Positions 44,625-53,182 of a DNA stretch of 61,936 bases are shown piece after piece. The notes below the pieces were generated by a model. The model was not told the origin of the DNA. It saw only the letters and a program-made list of their open reading frames with translations, and searched no databases. Origin of the DNA: Candidatus Binataceae bacterium (lineage in GTDB: Bacteria; Desulfobacterota; Binatia; Binatales; Binataceae). Position 1 is the first letter of the stretch. Each line of letters begins with the position of its first letter. The stretch is from NCBI GenBank assembly GCA_035308025.1, contig DATGHL010000048.1, positions 1 through 61,936 on the forward strand, in the 5' to 3' direction. The translations under genes and the position numbers were made by a program.

Positions 44625-44788
44625 TTGCCCTCCGTGATTTTAGTGCCGGGAAGCTCTCGAACAGAAAACCCGGGCTGATTCCCGAGTCTAGATGAAAAGA
44701 ACGATCCGAGCGGTTACATTACTTATCCTAGCCCTTTCCCACGAACAATACTAGGGCCCCGGCCTTAATCCTGCCTCCTGACCCCCAT

Positions 44789-45067
44789 TCAACCCTGGGC
44801 CTGATCTTTCCGCACGCGTTCCGCGCGGGCGGCGACGTGCGGACGATCGATCAGCGCGCGGAATTGCTCCAGATGGCGGGCCCACCATTGATCGGCAACG
44901 CTCGCCGCAGCGAGGTCGGCCGTCGAGCGCGCGTACGATTTGTCACGCCAGCGCCGCCAATCGCGATAGAGCGCGTCGATGCTGCCGCTCATATCGAGAC
45001 CCGCGCGCAACAGCGAGGCGCGAACCAACTTGTATTCTTCGTCGAGATTCGGAACGGCGTTGGGCAT
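44789..45067 (-). CDS. small hypothetical protein
   Basis: A 92-residue mostly helical, Trp/Arg-containing protein (SIDALYRDWRRWRDKSYARST, DQWWARHLEQFRALID). A ggag site lies 7 bases before the ATG, supporting translation. No family recognised. Confidence 0.6.
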   Translation of the reverse strand: MPNAVPNLDEEYKLVRASLLRAGLDMSGSIDALYRDWRRWRDKSYARSTADLAAASVADQWWARHLEQFRALIDRPHVAARAERVRKDQAQG

Positions 45068-45204
45068 AATTACTCCAGGAAAAATCGTTTTTGTCGAGCC
45101 GCCGACAGGGGACGTTTCCGCCGCCAGCCCGCGCTTTAGTCTATCCCTTTTTGCGGATCAATTCTGCGCATGGCTGAGCCGCGGCTCGCGGACGATCGAC
45201 GAGG

Positions 45205-45717
45205 TCAGCGGATTCGCGAATAGAGCAGCGAATCGAGAATCCGCCCTTCCTTGATGATGCTGCGCAGCAGGCGGCCTTCAAGGGTGTAGCCGGCCTTTTC
45301 CAGCACACGCGCCGACGCCGGATTTCCCTCGAAAACGCCCGCCTGGATTCTCGCGAGTCCGAGCGCGTCAAACCCATACGTGGTTGCGGCGACTAGCGCG
45401 GTGGTGGCGATGCCGCGTCCCCAAAAGGGTTCGCCAATCCAGTAGCCGATCTCGGCCGTCAGTCGGCGGACATCGGTAAGCCGCACGAAACCAATTGAAC
45501 CGATCGCCTCGCCGCTCAGATCAATGGCAAAGTTGAGTACGGGCTCATCCGTCTGATTGCATAGCGCAATCCAGGCTTCCGCGTCGGCGTTGGTATATGG
45601 AAATGGAAAGGGTTCGCCGAGCGAGCGCGAGACGTTGTGATTGTTCGCATAGCGGGTCAGCGCGGCGGCGTCGCCTGGATGCCATCGGCGGAGGCGAATG
45701 TCCGCGGCCGCAGCCAT
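45205..45717 (-). CDS. GNAT family N-acetyltransferase (RimJ/RimL type)
   Basis: A 170-residue acetyltransferase. The sequence starts DIRLRRWHPGDAAALTRYAN and contains IGSIGFVRL, AEIGYWIGEPFWGRGIAT (acetyl-CoA pyrophosphate loop, with the GRGIAT motif) and VFEGNPASARVLEKAGY. This matches the Acetyltransf_3 group acting on ribosomal proteins or small amines. ATG at 45717 is preferred, since the 71-codon upstream extension has no family character. Confidence 0.88.
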   Translation of the reverse strand: MAAAADIRLRRWHPGDAAALTRYANNHNVSRSLGEPFPFPYTNADAEAWIALCNQTDEPVLNFAIDLSGEAIGSIGFVRLTDVRRLTAEIGYWIGEPFWGRGIATTALVAATTYGFDALGLARIQAGVFEGNPASARVLEKAGYTLEGRLLRSIIKEGRILDSLLYSRIR

Positions 45718-45941
45718 CTCACTAGCTTGAGAATCGGGACTCCGCGGATTTGACACGGGCAGATTTTGACACTGGATGGCGCTATAGGCAAAATCGTGCG
45801 TTTCTGTCGCGATTGAGACAACCTGGCAGCGCGCGGGCTTGACCATGCGGACCCGGCTGACGCATCGTCGATAAGCGCAGTGTCTTCTCGGCGGCCGAAA
45901 GAACCCAACGACCGAAGGAGAAACCCGCAAGAGGAACCCGA

Positions 45942-47432
45942 ATGCCCAACAGCGCGACTGGCCCGAAGCGGCGCTTAAGCCCGCTCGACGCCTCTTTCCT
46001 TTATGGAGAATCGGCGGTCAACCCCACCCATGTCGGAAGCATCTTCTTTCTCGATGGTGAGATCCCCTTCGACAAGCTGTTCGATCACATGCGCCGACGG
46101 CTGCACATCAGTCCGCGTTTCCGTCAGCGGCTGGTCTTTTCGCCGTTCAATCTCGCCAACGCGACGATCGAGGACGACCCCGACTTCAAGCTCGAGAACC
46201 ACGTTTTTCGCCGCTCGCTGACGCCGGGGATCAGCGAAACTGACGCCATCAACGAAATCCTGCGCGAGCATTTCGGCAGCCTGATGGACCGGACGCGTCC
46301 GCTGTGGAGGGTCACGCTCTACGAAGGGCTGCCGGGACGCTCGGTCTTCGTCTGGGCGATGCATCACGCGATCGTCGACGGCGTCTCGGCCTTCGAGATG
46401 CTCAATCGGCTGATGGACTTCACCGCCCATCCGCCGCCCGACGAGCCCGCTGAGCCGTGGAGCCCGGCACCGCTGCCGAGCGCCGGGGCTTCATTGTTCA
46501 GCGCCGTGCGCGATCTCGTGGTCGATGGGATCGACAGCGTCACCCGTACGGCCCTCGAATTGGTGCGCGATCCGTCGAGCACAATCCGGCAGGCGCAAAC
46601 GCTGGTTGAAGCGATGCAATCGATGGGAGACATGGCGGAGCCGCCGGCCGCGACTCCGTGGAACGCTGGCCCCGCCGTCAGCGAGCGCAATCTGGGCTAT
46701 CTCAAGATGCCGTTTGCGGATTACCGCGCGATCCGTGCCGCGTTCGGCGGCACGATCAACGACATCGTGCTGACCGTGCTCGGCGAGGGCGCCGCCCGTT
46801 ACCTGGTCCATCACGGCTGGGCGACCACCGGCAAGCTGCGTTTCGGCTGTCCGGTCAACGTGCGCAGACCCGAAGAACAGGTGGTTTTAGAAAACCGGGT
46901 TTCGATGATGATGCCGACGACGCCGGCGGCGCCGATGGATATTGTTGAGCGGCTCAAGCAGATCGCCGCCGAAACTGCCCGCATCAAGGCTTCCGGCGCG
47001 CCTTTTAAGATGGAGCGGCTCTCCGGCATGAGTGAAACGATCCCGCCCGCGGTGATGGGCGCGATGAGCAGTATCAGCGCGATCGGCGTGGAATTGACGG
47101 CCGCGATGATCAAAGCCACGGACTGGAAACCCACGCCGCGCGGCTTTGCCATGCCACCGTCGGGAATCAACTTTGTCGCGACGAACGTACCGGGTCCGCA
47201 GGCGCAATGGTATTTCGCCGGCTATAAAGTTGTGGACATGGTCGGGCTGCTGCCGCTGGGCGGTAACCTCGGTTATGGCGTCGCGATCAGCAGCTACAAC
47301 CAGAACATCCTTTTTTCGATGATGGCGGATGCTCGGCTGCTGCCCGACGTCGAAAAGATGAAAGGCTTTGTCGCAGCCGCCTTCAACGAGCTTAGAGAAC
47401 GCATTCCAGGGGAGATTCGCGCCGCCGCCTGA
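45942..47432 (+). CDS. wax ester synthase/diacylglycerol acyltransferase
   Basis: A 496-residue WS/DGAT enzyme that joins acyl-CoA to fatty alcohol or diacylglycerol at the membrane, making storage lipids. The active-site motif HHAIVDG is at residues 141-147, preceded by PLWRVTLYEGLPG; the N-terminal RLSPLDASFLYGE and C-terminal FVATNVPGPQ are also conserved. Length is typical (450-500). It stands alone, divergent from the GNAT gene. This enzyme class is frequent in soil actinobacteria and in uncultured Binatota-like genomes. Confidence 0.93.
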   Translation: MPNSATGPKRRLSPLDASFLYGESAVNPTHVGSIFFLDGEIPFDKLFDHMRRRLHISPRFRQRLVFSPFNLANATIEDDPDFKLENHVFRRSLTPGISETDAINEILREHFGSLMDRTRPLWRVTLYEGLPGRSVFVWAMHHAIVDGVSAFEMLNRLMDFTAHPPPDEPAEPWSPAPLPSAGASLFSAVRDLVVDGIDSVTRTALELVRDPSSTIRQAQTLVEAMQSMGDMAEPPAATPWNAGPAVSERNLGYLKMPFADYRAIRAAFGGTINDIVLTVLGEGAARYLVHHGWATTGKLRFGCPVNVRRPEEQVVLENRVSMMMPTTPAAPMDIVERLKQIAAETARIKASGAPFKMERLSGMSETIPPAVMGAMSSISAIGVELTAAMIKATDWKPTPRGFAMPPSGINFVATNVPGPQAQWYFAGYKVVDMVGLLPLGGNLGYGVAISSYNQNILFSMMADARLLPDVEKMKGFVAAAFNELRERIPGEIRAAA

Positions 47433-47610
47433 CGCTGGCCGTCGCCTCGGCGCTGATCAGTAAGGCGGCCACAGTTCACGCGGCAGGGGCGAGCACGATC
47501 TTCGCGAATCGTGCAAGCCATTGGCATGCTGTTGTTACTCCAAGGCAAAACAGAGTGAAATCGGCTATTCAAAACTTTAAGAGGCTGTTTGGTGAATTGC
47601 AGGGAGAGTC

Positions 47611-48540
47611 TTAAGGGGTCGAAGTGGTCGTTGTGACCAGTCGCAGGATCATACCGTGGCTAATGCCCAAGTCGTCGATGTAGCTGCCGCAGATGGCATT
47701 GCGATCGTTGATCCCGGTGAGGCTGGTGGAAATAGCACCTGGGTAATCGAAGAAAAGCAGTTTTTTGCCGACCACGACGACGCCATGGCCGATGTTTTCC
47801 GCGTCAACGTAGTATCCTGCAAGCGTCCGCTGGCTGTTGATGCCCGACAAAAAGGTCTGTGTTGCGCTGGGAATATCTATCAGGGCGATCGCCCGCGTCG
47901 CCACGATATAGATAAATGAGTGGCCATTATCATCACCGTCCAGGTAGTTCCCGACCGCGGCCAAAGAACCGTTATCAATGGCATTGAAAAACGCCACGGT
48001 CGCGGAGTCCGGCGCCATCACCGTAGTGGCAACGCCGCCAACATCGACGAAGGGCTGAAGGCCGTCGTCCGACTGAAAGCTCCCGACAAAATCACCATGG
48101 TTATTGATTCCGCTGACGTCGGTGTCGCAAGGCTGACCGCCGCAAAGGGTTCCCGAGTCAAATTTGTCGTATTTGCCGGTTTCCAGGAAAAAACCAAAGA
48201 ATTGACCGTTAGCCAGCCCATACTGCCCGGCAACGAGGCCGTGATCGTTGATTCCTGTGGCGACCGTGGTCTGCGAGCCCGGAAAGTCAACGAGCGGCGC
48301 GAACTCGCCATCGGCGAAGCGCTCGAAGCCGAAGATTGAAAAAGTTGAGTTATCCTGTTCCGCCCCAACGATATCGCCGGCGTTGTTAATTCCGGCCGGA
48401 AAGATTGAAGCTCCGGGAAAGTCGAAGGTGGAGATTAGCTTGAGCGAGTAACTGGTCGCCGCGCACGCCAGACCACCCAGCTCTACGAGCGCAATCGCCA
48501 GCGCCAACCCAAAGGCGGCAGGGAAGCTCTTACGTGACAA
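47611..48540 (-). CDS. exported HAF-repeat protein
   Basis: A 309-residue protein with a signal peptide (ends GGLACAATS) and five to six copies of the GINNxGxxVG motif (AGINNAGDIVGAE, GINDHGLVAGQY, GINNHGDFVGSF, GINSQRTLAGYY, GINDRNAICGSY). This is the HAF-repeat extracellular family, a beta-propeller-like fold with unknown role. Each repeat is separated by F-P-G containing strands (FDFPGAS, VDFPGSQ, FDYPGAI). No PEP-CTERM anchor at the end. Confidence 0.8.
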   Translation of the reverse strand: MSRKSFPAAFGLALAIALVELGGLACAATSYSLKLISTFDFPGASIFPAGINNAGDIVGAEQDNSTFSIFGFERFADGEFAPLVDFPGSQTTVATGINDHGLVAGQYGLANGQFFGFFLETGKYDKFDSGTLCGGQPCDTDVSGINNHGDFVGSFQSDDGLQPFVDVGGVATTVMAPDSATVAFFNAIDNGSLAAVGNYLDGDDNGHSFIYIVATRAIALIDIPSATQTFLSGINSQRTLAGYYVDAENIGHGVVVVGKKLLFFDYPGAISTSLTGINDRNAICGSYIDDLGISHGMILRLVTTTTSTP

Positions 48541-48748
48541 ATCAGTCTCCTTCCGCCTTGAGAATCATACCCAAGCTCGCGTAAGCCAGGAAAGGTTACG
48601 GTTAGCATAACAAGCATGTATGGGCATATTAATATTCCGGGGAAGGTGGCGTCAAAAGCCTGCGGGATGCTAGCTGCGGAGAGGCCGATTTACATTGGCA
48701 TGCCGCAGATTAGCCCCGATCCTGCCCTCCGTCGGCTCAATCTGATCT

Positions 48749-48900
48749 TTACGTCTGAGTTGCTCCGGTCGATTCGGCGATTAGCTCGGCGAGCTCGCGC
48801 ACGCGCATCTGAATCTTCGAGTGAGCGGGATTTAAGCGCATCCTGCATCATGGTCATACCGACGGGGCAGCCGACCGCGAGCGTTGCGGACTTGGCTCTC
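48749..48900 (-). pseudogene. relic of an Fe-S/heterodisulfide reductase-like C-terminus
   Basis: The gap 48541-48997 has no intact gene. On its minus strand, 48900 to about 48810 encodes TLAVGCPVGMTMMQDALKSR, matching the last CCG-type motif of iron-sulfur reductases (compare AVSCPFCMTMLGDGIKAKEL in the gene at 50902). After SLED a frame change is needed; the next frame gives VRELAELIAESTGATQT and a stop at 48749. The FC of the motif has also become VG. No upstream domains remain. Confidence 0.6.
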
Positions 48901-48997
48901 CATCCAGGTGTTCTCCGCCTTGGCAAAACCAAGAGCCAATTTCATTGGCGGAAGAGTGCCGGACACTTTTCCTAAAGGTCAGTGTCAAAATAATGCC

Positions 48998-49684
48998 TCA
49001 GGCCGGATTGCTCGCGAGCCGCTCACGAACTTTATGGATTACGCGCGATTGAATCAAAACGAAAATCGCATTTGAGGCCACAAGCTGAAACGCGATCGCA
49101 CCGGCAAGAAACACGTCTGGATTTTCACTTTTGAGCTGACCGAAGCTCCATAAATAAATCCCTAGAACGATTAATGCCAAGAGCATTGGCGTATCCGCCA
49201 ACACTGTGGTCTCGAGATATTGGAGTTTAATGTCCCGGTCCTCGTGAAGACGATACAAAAGACTATCTGTTACAAACAACAGTGTCGCCAAAGCTAACAC
49301 CAGGCAAAAGTGCGGTAGAAATCTCTGCCGCAACAGGCAATATGCCGCCGGAATGGTAAGTATAACGGGCACCAAACTGAGCAGACTGATTAACTTATTC
49401 GCTATGCTCCGATTCGGAACATAAGGAAAATCTATGAAATACACAAAGCCAAAAGAGAATGTCCAGACTAACGCCGCGAGCTCCCAGCGCTCCCAGGGAT
49501 GGGTCATCTGCTTGGTAATCGACAAAAACGTCAGAACCTGGACATTGAAAACTAACAAGAAAACAAGTAAGCAGCCTAAACTGGTTATCGCGATCAGCAT
49601 CGCAAGACGTTGATTGTTCTTGAGCCAGGTAAGCGGTCGAAAACTTAAGCTCGTCTGTGGCGCGGTACCTGCACTTGCATTCAT
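48998..49684 (-). CDS. multi-pass membrane protein, unknown function
   Basis: A 228-residue protein with about six hydrophobic helices, beginning near residues 25-45, 65-85, 95-115, 118-140, 155-175 and 185-205. Start at 49684 (MNASAGTAPQ) has a gggag site 7 bases upstream. GC content and codon use are lower than in neighbouring genes. It follows the diiron-oxidase-like gene on the same strand after 53 bp, so the two probably work together. No family recognised. Confidence 0.65.
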   Translation of the reverse strand: MNASAGTAPQTSLSFRPLTWLKNNQRLAMLIAITSLGCLLVFLLVFNVQVLTFLSITKQMTHPWERWELAALVWTFSFGFVYFIDFPYVPNRSIANKLISLLSLVPVILTIPAAYCLLRQRFLPHFCLVLALATLLFVTDSLLYRLHEDRDIKLQYLETTVLADTPMLLALIVLGIYLWSFGQLKSENPDVFLAGAIAFQLVASNAIFVLIQSRVIHKVRERLASNPA

Positions 49685-49737
49685 GGTCAAACTCCCAGAA
49701 ACCATAATCTACTACTAGTTATGTGGGCTTGTCGGCC

Positions 49738-50568
49738 TTACGAATTGTCCTCAACCATCAAGTTGCGCATAAAGCTTGATTGCACCGAGCGGAAATGATG
49801 AAAGCCGTCTAAAATCCAGCTCTTCAAATCCGCGAGTCTGGACCTGCCGGCATAATATTGAAGCGCGCTGTTGCAGCCGCTCAGCGTAAGGGCGAAGTGA
49901 TCAGCCTCCAAGCTGGTGTGAATGCGGACCCAAGAGTCACCACTATATCCGTCGAGCTTAGAACTATTCTGCAGATATTCGACAAGCCGAGGATAGTGAG
50001 ACCGAAGGAACTCGTCGAGGACGCAAAACTCCCGGTCAGCGTACAGTTCAGAGCCAAGATGAAAACCCATCGATCTGAAGAGCTTTTCCTCATTCATCGG
50101 TTGCGCCAGCCCGTAGCCGTCAAGAACAGCAATGACGGCGGCGAGGGTCGCGGAATTCAATGGCGCGAGTTGATCCAAATGTGGCGGCGGATGGTTGAAA
50201 AACTGAGCTGAAAGCTTGAGCGCGGTTTGTGCGAGCAGTCGGTGTGTAGCGCGGCGCGGGTCGGCTTTTCCGCCGAATTCGTCAATGATCGTGGCGAAAA
50301 AGTAGGACGCGACTTGAACGCTGCAATCACGAGTGAGCGCCGTCTCCTCGATGGGGTTTTGAAAGAGGTCGGGACGGGATGCGATTGCACCGACAAGATT
50401 GGCGACGCCAGCGGCGAAGATAGAATTAAAGTGGACATACCTTGCGAATAAACAGAGTAGGTCGCGGTCGTTTCCGATGGCCGCCAGCGAGGATTTGAAC
50501 GCTTGAGCCCCACCCAGATCGTTGAAAAGCGCCGTTAGATCTGAGCGGGTCAAAAGAGCTTGACTCAT
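49738..50568 (-). CDS. heme-oxygenase-like diiron oxidase family protein (putative)
   Basis: A 276-residue, all-helical protein starting MSQALLTRSDL after an aggaa site. The pattern SMGFHLGSELYADREFCVLDEFL followed about 40 residues later by WVRIHTSLEADHF resembles the iron-ligand helices (E...H and HxxxExxH) of the HDO/iron-containing redox enzyme superfamily, which includes UndA, BesC and SznF. The ligand set was judged by eye only. Such enzymes cleave C-C bonds or oxidise N or C in specialised metabolism. It is the first gene of a two-gene unit with the membrane protein. A palindromic site lies about 80 bp upstream. Confidence 0.6.
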   Translation of the reverse strand: MSQALLTRSDLTALFNDLGGAQAFKSSLAAIGNDRDLLCLFARYVHFNSIFAAGVANLVGAIASRPDLFQNPIEETALTRDCSVQVASYFFATIIDEFGGKADPRRATHRLLAQTALKLSAQFFNHPPPHLDQLAPLNSATLAAVIAVLDGYGLAQPMNEEKLFRSMGFHLGSELYADREFCVLDEFLRSHYPRLVEYLQNSSKLDGYSGDSWVRIHTSLEADHFALTLSGCNSALQYYAGRSRLADLKSWILDGFHHFRSVQSSFMRNLMVEDNS

Positions 50569-50646
50569 TGACTTATTTCCTCTTGCGCATGGCTGCGATC
50601 GAGCTTGATTGCTCCGTTGCATCCACTACGTGCGGCGTTCAAATAG

Positions 50647-50665
50647 ATTGAACAGCGTGTTCAAT
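50647..50665. promoter_or_regulatory. palindromic operator-like site upstream of the oxidase-like gene
   Basis: attgaaca-gcg-tgttcaat is a perfect 8+8 bp palindrome with a 3-bp spacer, the size and form typical of TetR-family operators. It lies 79 bp upstream of the start at 50568 within the 333-bp gap 50569-50901, which holds no convincing gene. Confidence 0.5.
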
Positions 50666-50901
50666 CCCAGTGAACATTGGAGGCGAACTCAGCAATTTGT
50701 CCGGTGCGATACGGACAGAATTCTGTTGACATCGGTGCGAGGTCCGTGATGCCCTAGCAGACCGATTTTTTTGGAGGTAATAGGCAGGTCCTAACGTCTC
50801 CAGGGCGAAGAAACGACGTAAGTGCGGCGCAAGCACGCCGCCTATCAATCTAATCGAGCGGCGCTACAATAGCTGCGTTCCTCTCTCCGAAGAAGGTCGC
50901 T

Positions 50902-52980
50902 TCAAGCCTCTGCATCACCGGGCCAGGTGGCCTTGTCGACGATTTCCATTACGTCGAGGGTCTGGACCTTCTCCTCTAGCTCTTTGGCCTTGATACCGTC
51001 GCCGAGCATCGTCATACAGAACGGGCAGGAGACGGCGATGACCTCGGGGTCAGTCTGAAGAGCCTGCTCGGTGCGCAGCAGATTCACCCGCTTATCCGGG
51101 TCTTCCTCCATCCACATCCGCCCTCCACCGGCGCCGCAGCACATGCCGAATTTACGATGGCGTTCCATCTCGTGAACTTGAGCCCCGGCGCGGTTGAGCA
51201 ACATCCGTGGCTCGTCATATACGTCGTTGTAACGGCCGTAGTAACAAGAGTCGTGGTATACGGTCCGCTTCGGGAATTCCTCAGAGATCTTGAGACGCCC
51301 CGAAGCGATCAATTGCTGCACGAGGTCGGCGGCATGAATGACCTCGTACGAACCACCGAATTGCGGAAACTCGTTTTTGATCGTGTTGAAACAGTGGGGA
51401 CAGTTCACGATGATCTTACGAACTTTGTTGTTGTTGAGAGTTTCGATCAGCGTTTGGGCCATCGTCTGGTAAAGGTACTCGTTTCCGAGCCGGCGGGCGG
51501 TTTCGCCGTTGCAAGGTTCCTCCCGCGCGAGGCAAGCAAAGTCTACGCCGGCTTTCTGCAGTACGCGGACGAAGGCCTGCGTCGTCTTCTTGTTGCGATC
51601 ATCGAAGGCGCCGGCGCAGCCCACGTAGTAGAGGAACTCGGCGTCGGGTTTGTCGGCAAGGGTCGGGACGTTCATCCGTTCGGCCCACTCGAAGCGCTGC
51701 CCGGAATCGAGCCCCCACGGATTGGATTGCGTCTCCATGTTCTTGAAGGTGCGGGTAAGCTCCTTAGGGAAACGGGCCTCCTCTTGCACCAGATGTCGGC
51801 GCATATCGACGATCTTGTCGACGTACTCGATCATTGGAGGACAGGCCTCCTCACAGGCTCGGCAGGTGGTACAAGCCCACAGTGTGTCGTCGTGGATGAC
51901 GGAACCGACGATATTTTCTCCGACCTCGGCCGGTTCCGCGCCCTCCGCGGTGTTAGGGTGGCTCCTTTTTTCAATCACCTCGTCCTGATGCTGGTAGAGG
52001 TAGTCGCGCAGATCGAGCAGCAACTGACGCGGCGCCAGCGGCTTATTGGTGGCGGTGGCCGGGCAATTCGAGGAGCAGCGGCCACATTCTGTGCAACTGA
52101 ACATGTCGAGCATCTGCTTCCACGTGAATTGATCGATGTGCGAGGTGCCGAAGCGGGAATCATTTTCGAGGTCCTGCTTCGAGAGCTGCCCCTTGGGCTC
52201 GAGTTTCGCGAAAAAGATGTTCGGGATTGCGGTGATAATGTGGAAGTGTTTCGAGGGAGGGAGCAAGTTCAAAAAGACCAGAATGACGAGGTTGTGCACC
52301 CACCAGGCGACGTTGCTCGCCTGCAAGGCCCCGCTGGCGCCCAGAACTTTCGCCAGGCCGCGGCCCACCAAGGCTGAGAGCGGCTCCCAGCGGGCCCCCT
52401 GAGCAATCAGCCTGTTGGCCGGGTCAGAAACGATTCGTCCGCCATCATAGACGAGGCCTGTCACCATGATGGTCGCGATCAAAAGCAGGATGACATAGGC
52501 CTCCCAGTGGGATTTCTCGCGCAGGCGGCGTTCGGGTGGAAGAAAGCCGTAAAGTCGCGGCGCATGCGTGATTCCCCATCGCACCAGCGCCACCCCAACC
52601 GCGATCAGGACAGCCCCTTCCATGAAGTCGCGGAGCAGCAAGTATGGGCCGCCGAGGAGATCCAGGCTAAAGCCGGGAACAACGAATGAGTCCGAGTAGC
52701 CCCGGCCGAACATCGTGATGATCTGGATCGCGAGGATGATAAAGCCCCAGAAGATGAAAAAGTGCATCCAGCCGGCGGAGCGCTCGGCGCCCGGATTGCT
52801 GCGCACGAATTTCCTCTGGCCAAAGGCGTAGACCAGCACGGCGCGAACGCGTTCGGGGATGCGGTCGAAGCGGGAAACTGGGGCAGCGCTCCGCAGGAGC
52901 TGAAAGCGGCGCCAAAGCTGGTAGAAAAAGACGCCCAGGGAAACAAGGATGCAGAGGCTGAAGATAATCTGCGTTACCAT
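50902..52980 (-). CDS. heterodisulfide reductase-related Fe-S/cytochrome b oxidoreductase
   Basis: A 692-residue fusion. The N-terminal 260 residues form a NarI-like membrane domain of about five helices with candidate heme His residues (WMHFFIFWGFIILAIQ, KSHWEAYVILL, WWVHNLVILVFLNLLPPSKHFH). Two 4Fe-4S motifs follow (CTECGRCSSNCPA and CTTCRACEEACPP), then two CCG domains (YYVGCAG...EEPCNGE, CPHCFNT; YHDSCYYGRYN...MCCGAGGGRMW, CPFCMT). Proteins of this layout accept electrons, often from electron-transfer flavoprotein, and pass them to quinone. It stands alone in the window; etfAB are not adjacent. Confidence 0.93.
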   Translation of the reverse strand: MVTQIIFSLCILVSLGVFFYQLWRRFQLLRSAAPVSRFDRIPERVRAVLVYAFGQRKFVRSNPGAERSAGWMHFFIFWGFIILAIQIITMFGRGYSDSFVVPGFSLDLLGGPYLLLRDFMEGAVLIAVGVALVRWGITHAPRLYGFLPPERRLREKSHWEAYVILLLIATIMVTGLVYDGGRIVSDPANRLIAQGARWEPLSALVGRGLAKVLGASGALQASNVAWWVHNLVILVFLNLLPPSKHFHIITAIPNIFFAKLEPKGQLSKQDLENDSRFGTSHIDQFTWKQMLDMFSCTECGRCSSNCPATATNKPLAPRQLLLDLRDYLYQHQDEVIEKRSHPNTAEGAEPAEVGENIVGSVIHDDTLWACTTCRACEEACPPMIEYVDKIVDMRRHLVQEEARFPKELTRTFKNMETQSNPWGLDSGQRFEWAERMNVPTLADKPDAEFLYYVGCAGAFDDRNKKTTQAFVRVLQKAGVDFACLAREEPCNGETARRLGNEYLYQTMAQTLIETLNNNKVRKIIVNCPHCFNTIKNEFPQFGGSYEVIHAADLVQQLIASGRLKISEEFPKRTVYHDSCYYGRYNDVYDEPRMLLNRAGAQVHEMERHRKFGMCCGAGGGRMWMEEDPDKRVNLLRTEQALQTDPEVIAVSCPFCMTMLGDGIKAKELEEKVQTLDVMEIVDKATWPGDAEA

Positions 52981-53182
52981 CGAAGCTCCTAGGCTTATCG
53001 GTTTTTCTCCGGCTTGTGAGCCGCTTCTGAGCCGACATGTTCAGCGACCGCGATGTCCAGAGAATCTCGCGGGTGAGGTGCTGGTCCATGAGCGCGCTCC
53101 TCCCATGCGTTTTATGGAGCGCCGCACGCAAATTCAATCGTGCAATGTAAGCTTGCTGTGCGATCCCCTGCAGCCTGTCATA

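Noticed and set aside
48616..48975. 119-codon plus-strand ORF in the 48.5-49.0 kb gap
   Set aside because: The minus strand there carries recognisable Fe-S reductase remnants, so the plus-strand frame is a shadow.
50639..50848. Minus-strand 69-codon ORF in the gap upstream of the oxidase-like gene
   Set aside because: No start signal and it covers the palindromic operator; judged random.
51157..52377. 406-codon plus-strand ORF
   Set aside because: Antisense to the Fe-S/cytochrome b oxidoreductase, which has full motif support.
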